Below, in pieces: positions 61,796 to 64,000 of a DNA stretch of 64,000 bases. The translations under genes and the position numbers were made by a program. The DNA is from Actinocorallia sp039871655. GTDB lineage: Bacteria > Actinomycetota > Actinomycetes > Streptosporangiales > Streptosporangiaceae. Position 1 is the stretch's first letter. Every line of letters starts with the position of its first letter. A model generated the notes under the pieces. The model did no database searches and was not told the origin of the DNA. It was given only the letters and a program-made list of their open reading frames with translations. The DNA lies in contig NZ_JBDPLZ010000013.1 in the NCBI RefSeq assembly GCF_039871655.1, positions 62,001 to 126,000 on the forward strand. The letters are read 5' to 3'.

Positions 61796-62250
61796 CGGGA
61801 GAGGCGAGGACGAAGGCGCCGCGGGACGCGGATCCTCGTGGGGGGCGCCGCGAGGACCGCGGCACGTTCAGCATGTTCACCGTGCTGTTCGCGCCGATGG
61901 TGCTGCTGTTCGCCGGGCTGCTGTTCGACGGCGGGCTGGCCATCCACGCCCGGCAGCGCGCCCTGGACATCGCCGAGCAGGCGGCCCGCGCCGGTGCCGA
62001 CGAGATCGACGTCGAGGTGCTGCGCGACACCGGCGAGCCGGTCCTGGAAGGGGACGCGTGCGGCCGCGCGCTGGAGTTCGTCGCGGCCTTCGACGCCAAC
62101 GGCTACGCCGGCGGATGCGCCTTGACCGGCGTGGACGAGGTCACCGTCCAGGTGAACAAGCAGGTGGACACGATTTTCCTTGGCCTCATCGGCGTGAACG
62201 CGTTTACCATCGAGATCGAGGCCTCGGCACATCCGGAAGACGGGGCGTGA
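61792..62250 (+). CDS. TadG/TadE-like pilus assembly protein
   Basis: 152 residues: charged leader, EDRGTFSMFTVLFAPMVLLFAGLLFDGGLAI helix (no Glu at +5), then a domain resembling putative Flp-pilus TadG N-terminal (QRALDIAEQAARAGADEID). Fourth prepilin-like gene of the operon. Confidence 0.8.
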   Translation: MTGEARTKAPRDADPRGGRREDRGTFSMFTVLFAPMVLLFAGLLFDGGLAIHARQRALDIAEQAARAGADEIDVEVLRDTGEPVLEGDACGRALEFVAAFDANGYAGGCALTGVDEVTVQVNKQVDTIFLGLIGVNAFTIEIEASAHPEDGA

Positions 62251-62257
62251 CTGACTG

Positions 62258-64000
62258 ATGCGTAGGCAGCCCGTGGCTGTGAGGGAACGCCGGAGCGCGG
62301 CGGAGGTGACGGCGGGACTCCTGTCCCTGCTGGCGCTGCTCGCGCTCGTGATCGGCGTGCCGTTGGCCCTGGTGCGCTTCACCGGTTCGCCGATCCCCTC
62401 GCGGATGCCCGACGCCTCGGTGTTCACCGATCCGCTCGACGTCGAGACCGTCCTCTACGTCATCACGCTCGGCGTCTGGCTGGCCTGGCTGCAGCTTCTC
62501 CTGTGCCTGGTGGTCGAGCTCCACGCGGGGGTGCGCGGTGTCGGGGTCCCGGCGCGGGTGCCGCTGGCCGGGACGACCCAGGCGGTCGTGCACAAGCTGG
62601 TGGTGGCGGTGCTGCTGCTGTTCACCGCGACGACGGCCATCATGCCCGCGTTCACCCAGCTCCAGCCCCAGACCCAGCCGTACCGGATGACGCAGGTCTC
62701 CGCGCATGAGGAGCTCGCGCAGCAGGACCGGCAGCCGTCGGGCCATCTGGAGCGGCAGAAGGTCACCTCGGCCCCGGAGGAGCGGGACGGCACCACCGCC
62801 AAGATCTACACCGTCCAGCCGCCGCACGGCCGCCACCACGAAAGCCTCTGGGAGATCGCCGAGAAGTGCCTGGGCGACGGGCGGCGCTATCACGAGATCT
62901 TCGAGCTCAACAAGAGCCACGTCCAGCCGGACGGCTCGCGCCTGCAGAAGGCGAGCCTGATCCGTCCCGGCTGGGTGATGGAGATGCCCTCGGACGCCCG
63001 CCACACCCAGATCATCCCCAAGTCCCAGCTGCAGGACTACTTCCGAGAGGGCCACGCCGACCCGCAGAAGCCCGAGCCGAAGCCCGCGCCCGGGCCGGAG
63101 CGGCAGGAGAAGAAGGACGAGAAGAAGCCCGCCGAGGCCGCTCCGCCCTCGGCGAAGGAGGAGACGAAGACCGACACGCGGGCGCCCCGTCCGGAGACGC
63201 CCGGCCAGGTGCACGCAGACCAGCGGCCCCAGCAGTCGCCCGCGCCGACCCCCGTCCTGGAGGTCCAGCCGCAGGCGCGGTCGTTCCCCTGGCCGGAGGC
63301 GCTGGCCGGGACGTCGCTGCTGGCGGCGGGGGTGCTCACCAGCCTGGGCATGCGCCGCAGGGCCCAGCTGGCACGGCGCCGGGCCGGGCACATGATCGCG
63401 CGCCCGGAGGACGAGAGCGCGCTGGCCGAGCAGGCGCTGCGGATCGGCGCGGACACCGAGGGCGTGCGGGTGCTGAACCTGGGCCTGCGCCAGCTCTCCC
63501 AGGGGCTGGCCGCCCAGAAGCGCACCCCGCCGACCGTCTACGGCGTGCACCTGGGCACGAGCACCCTCGACCTGTGGATAGCCCCCGCCGACGAGAACCC
63601 GCCGAGCCCGTGGGAGGCGCACGACGGCGGCCAGGTGTGGCGGCTGCACTCCTCCGCGCTCGACTCGCTGGAGGCCTCGGACTTCGCCGAGGTGCTCGCC
63701 CCCTACCCGGGCCTGATCTCGCTGGGCGTCAACGAGAGCGGCAGGGTGCTGGCCGACCTGGAGGCGGCGCACGGGCTGATCGCCGTGGACGGCCCGCCCG
63801 AGCAGCGCAAGGCCGCGCTCGCCGCGATGGTGGTGGAGCTGGCCACCAACAGCTGGTCGGACCACATGCGGCTGACCCTGGTCGGCTTCGGCGACGAGCT
63901 CCGGCAGATCGCCCCCGACCGCATCCGCTGCGTGCCCTCGCTGGCCGAGGCGCTGCCCGAGCTGGAGGCGCGGACGGCCGAGGTGCGCCGGGCGCTGCAG
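62258..64000 (+). CDS. LysM-domain membrane protein, possible BTAD regulator, cut by window end
   Basis: ATG 62258; 581 residues visible without a stop. Three helices (about 18-40, 64-90 and 112-130), a LysM-like segment (YTVQPPHGRHHESLWEIAEKCLGDGRRYHEIFELN), a Lys/Pro/Glu-rich linker, another helix (about 345-363), and a cytoplasmic region starting RRRAQLARRRAGHMIARPEDE. This layout matches actinobacterial LysM proteins that end in a bacterial transcriptional activation domain and lie at the end of Tad operons; the C-terminus is outside the window. Starts 7 bp after the TadG-like gene. Confidence 0.8.
   Translation, partial: MRRQPVAVRERRSAAEVTAGLLSLLALLALVIGVPLALVRFTGSPIPSRMPDASVFTDPLDVETVLYVITLGVWLAWLQLLLCLVVELHAGVRGVGVPARVPLAGTTQAVVHKLVVAVLLLFTATTAIMPAFTQLQPQTQPYRMTQVSAHEELAQQDRQPSGHLERQKVTSAPEERDGTTAKIYTVQPPHGRHHESLWEIAEKCLGDGRRYHEIFELNKSHVQPDGSRLQKASLIRPGWVMEMPSDARHTQIIPKSQLQDYFREGHADPQKPEPKPAPGPERQEKKDEKKPAEAAPPSAKEETKTDTRAPRPETPGQVHADQRPQQSPAPTPVLEVQPQARSFPWPEALAGTSLLAAGVLTSLGMRRRAQLARRRAGHMIARPEDESALAEQALRIGADTEGVRVLNLGLRQLSQGLAAQKRTPPTVYGVHLGTSTLDLWIAPADENPPSPWEAHDGGQVWRLHSSALDSLEASDFAEVLAPYPGLISLGVNESGRVLADLEAAHGLIAVDGPPEQRKAALAAMVVELATNSWSDHMRLTLVGFGDELRQIAPDRIRCVPSLAEALPELEARTAEVRRALQ

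Overview
The window reads as the chromosome of a high-GC actinomycete. Evidence: strongly GC-biased third codon positions, many GTG/TTG starts, 4-nt ATGA/GTGA gene overlaps, an actinobacterial acyl-CoA carboxylase alpha chain, an LpdA-type quinone reductase, a WXG100 protein with an FtsK-type secretion ATPase, a Flp/Tad pilus operon and an SCO4848-family membrane protein. Streptomycetales or Streptosporangiales-type relatives are the best guess; genus cannot be fixed from the sequence alone. No rRNA, tRNA, CRISPR array, intact insertion sequence or prophage was seen.

Layout. 1-5.8 kb: partial D-Ala-D-Ala carboxypeptidase (minus strand), small membrane protein, then the mutA-mutB-meaB operon for methylmalonyl-CoA mutase and its GTPase chaperone. 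6-10.3 kb: a decay zone with a Uma2 N-terminal stub, an internally deleted isochorismatase-like hydrolase and an internally deleted PadR regulator, around an intact alpha/beta hydrolase and a divergent MFS/LysR pair with a perfect palindromic operator. 10.4-13.9 kb: small membrane protein and a MacAB-like permease/adaptor/ATPase set. 14.2-16.7 kb: YbdK-type carboxylate-amine ligase and M20 amidohydrolase. 16.7-21.3 kb (minus strand): a processive GT2 synthase, a GH16 glycanase and a membrane pseudokinase with an extracytoplasmic carbohydrate-binding-like domain, possibly an exopolysaccharide make/trim/sense unit.

21.4-29.7 kb: nucleoside salvage (cdd-deoA-add) divergent from a BMP-type nucleoside ABC importer (lipoprotein, double ATPase, two permeases), with a strong stem-loop after the lipoprotein gene. 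29.8-36.3 kb: intact Uma2 protein, AraC regulator plus short UvrA-like ATPase, OmpA-domain lipoprotein with duplicated flanks, FAD oxidoreductase. 36.4-41.4 kb: PH-like membrane protein, lpdA, gamma-glutamylcyclotransferase, purine nucleoside phosphorylase and pmmB; with cdd/deoA/add this recalls the lpdA-deoD-pmmB-add-deoA-cdd neighbourhood of Mycobacterium tuberculosis. 41.4-43.5 kb: TetR and DHA2-type efflux pump that share a matching operator. 43.5-48.6 kb: membrane protein with a Gly/Phe/Asp tail, ECF42-like sigma factor with its YCII/DGPF partner, and the biotin carboxylase/BCCP alpha chain.

48.8-64 kb is the surface-structure region: a WXG100 protein, a PAP2 phosphatase, a possible PIN toxin/antitoxin pair, a 1488-residue FHA-FtsK ATPase with EssC-like architecture, and a compact ten-gene operon for a Flp/Tad pilus (CpaB, CpaE-like, CpaF, TadB, TadC, Flp-like pilin, three TadE/F/G-like proteins, then a LysM membrane protein cut by the window end). 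No EccB/EccD/EccE/mycosin and no prepilin peptidase are present in the window, so both machines are incomplete here.
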